Positions 63,582 through 64,000 of a stretch of DNA of 64,000 nt are shown here, piece by piece. The stretch is from assembly GCF_006740045.1 (NCBI RefSeq), contig NZ_AP019749.1, positions 3,987,001 to 4,051,000 of the forward strand, written 5' to 3'. Source of the DNA: Comamonas terrigena NBRC 13299 (GTDB lineage: Bacteria > Pseudomonadota > Gammaproteobacteria > Burkholderiales > Burkholderiaceae_C). Positions within the stretch are counted from its first letter, which is position 1, and every line of letters begins with the position of its first letter. The translations under genes and the position numbers were made by a program. The notes under the pieces are model-generated. The model did not search any database and was not told the DNA's origin. It saw only the letters and a program-made list of their open reading frames with translations.

Positions 63582-64000
63582 TCAGTGTCCTCCCGCACCC
63601 GATGCGCTGATCATGCCCGGCACGCGGGAGCGCTTCTCGATGAAAGCCATGATGCGGTTGATCGCAAAGGCCGAGATGACATACAGACCTGTCACCGCCA
63701 TGTAAACCTCGATGCCCCGGCCGGTTTCTTCCTGGGCCTGCATGGCGAACATGGTCAGCTCGGTCACCGACACGGCAAACGCCACGGACGAGTTCTTGAA
63801 GATGTTCATCGTCTCGCTGGTCAGCGGCGGAATGATGATGCGGAACGCATTGGGCAGCAGCACATAGCGGTAGGTCTGCCAGGTCGTGAAACCCACGGCC
63901 ATGCCGGCATAACGCTGACCACGCGGCAGCGCCTGGATGCCGGAGCGCACCTGCTCTGCAATACGCGCCGAGGTGAAAAAGCCCAGAGCCAGCACCACCA
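63582..64000 (-). CDS. gltJ: Glutamate/aspartate ABC transporter permease GltJ (5' part outside window)
   Basis: C-terminal part of the second permease, about 139 residues visible; the gene continues beyond base 64000. The EAA loop (YAGMAVGFTTWQTYRYVLLPNAFRIIIPPLTSE) and the NSSVAFAVSVTELTMFAMQAQEETGRGIEVY segment are GltJ-like. The solute-binding protein gene is expected further upstream, outside the window. Confidence 0.92.
   Translation of the reverse strand, partial: VVLALGFFTSARIAEQVRSGIQALPRGQRYAGMAVGFTTWQTYRYVLLPNAFRIIIPPLTSETMNIFKNSSVAFAVSVTELTMFAMQAQEETGRGIEVYMAVTGLYVISAFAINRIMAFIEKRSRVPGMISASGAGGH

Overview
The window is a 64 kb stretch of high-GC chromosome that looks like a betaproteobacterium of the family Comamonadaceae, most likely Comamonas or a close relative. 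This is inferred from gene content: four separate orphan Bug/TctC-type tricarboxylate-transporter receptors, a pimeloyl-CoA-type beta-oxidation cluster next to etfBA, a membrane PQQ dehydrogenase, YXWGXW lipoproteins, and IclR and LysR regulators divergent from catabolic genes. I see no insertion sequence, prophage, CRISPR array, rRNA or tRNA.

Layout. 1-2069: 3' part of a polar amino-acid ABC importer (two permeases and an ATPase). 2201-6281: a DUF3617 protein, an MsbA-like ABC exporter, a tiny Asp/Gly/Arg-rich lipoprotein and a Bug receptor. 6729-9164: membrane-bound PQQ dehydrogenase. 9637-14339: sbcD-sbcC with an ATGA overlap. 14569-17050: a COG2509 FAD-dependent dehydrogenase and a VUT/YhhQ-type transporter.

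17148-41587, all on the minus strand, is the centre of interest: a complete Lap-type adhesion system. In transcription order it reads TolC-like outer-membrane channel, a small acidic-ended protein, LapB-like ABC transporter, LapC-like adaptor, an atypical LuxR regulator, a giant adhesin (about 2,600 aa, with a 363-bp tandem array and a vWA domain), LapG-like periplasmic protease, LapD-like degenerate GGDEF-EAL receptor, a second adhesin (1,777 aa, with 102 tandem TEAP tetrapeptides) and a TPR-glycosyltransferase. The two adhesins share an almost identical N-terminal retention module, so one secretion machine and one LapD/LapG switch probably serve both. Their putative LapG sites differ (TAAV versus TAAT). 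Two homopolymer tracts, C8 in the small gene and G7 at the end of the large adhesin, put the written sequence out of the expected frame. They are either slippage-prone tracts or sequencing errors.

42273-54523: etfA and etfB, then a dicarboxylyl-CoA beta-oxidation cluster (Bug receptor, class III CoA-transferase, enoyl-CoA hydratase, acyl-CoA dehydrogenase small and large subunits, thiolase, fused hydratase/3-hydroxyacyl-CoA dehydrogenase) with a divergent LysR regulator. 54596-59968: two paralogous YXWGXW lipoproteins, htpX, a DUF3025 protein, a NYN/OST-HTH protein and pyrC. 60066-62053: a Bug receptor divergent from an IclR regulator, with a palindrome between them. 62139-64000: gltL, gltK and the 3' part of gltJ of a glutamate/aspartate ABC importer.
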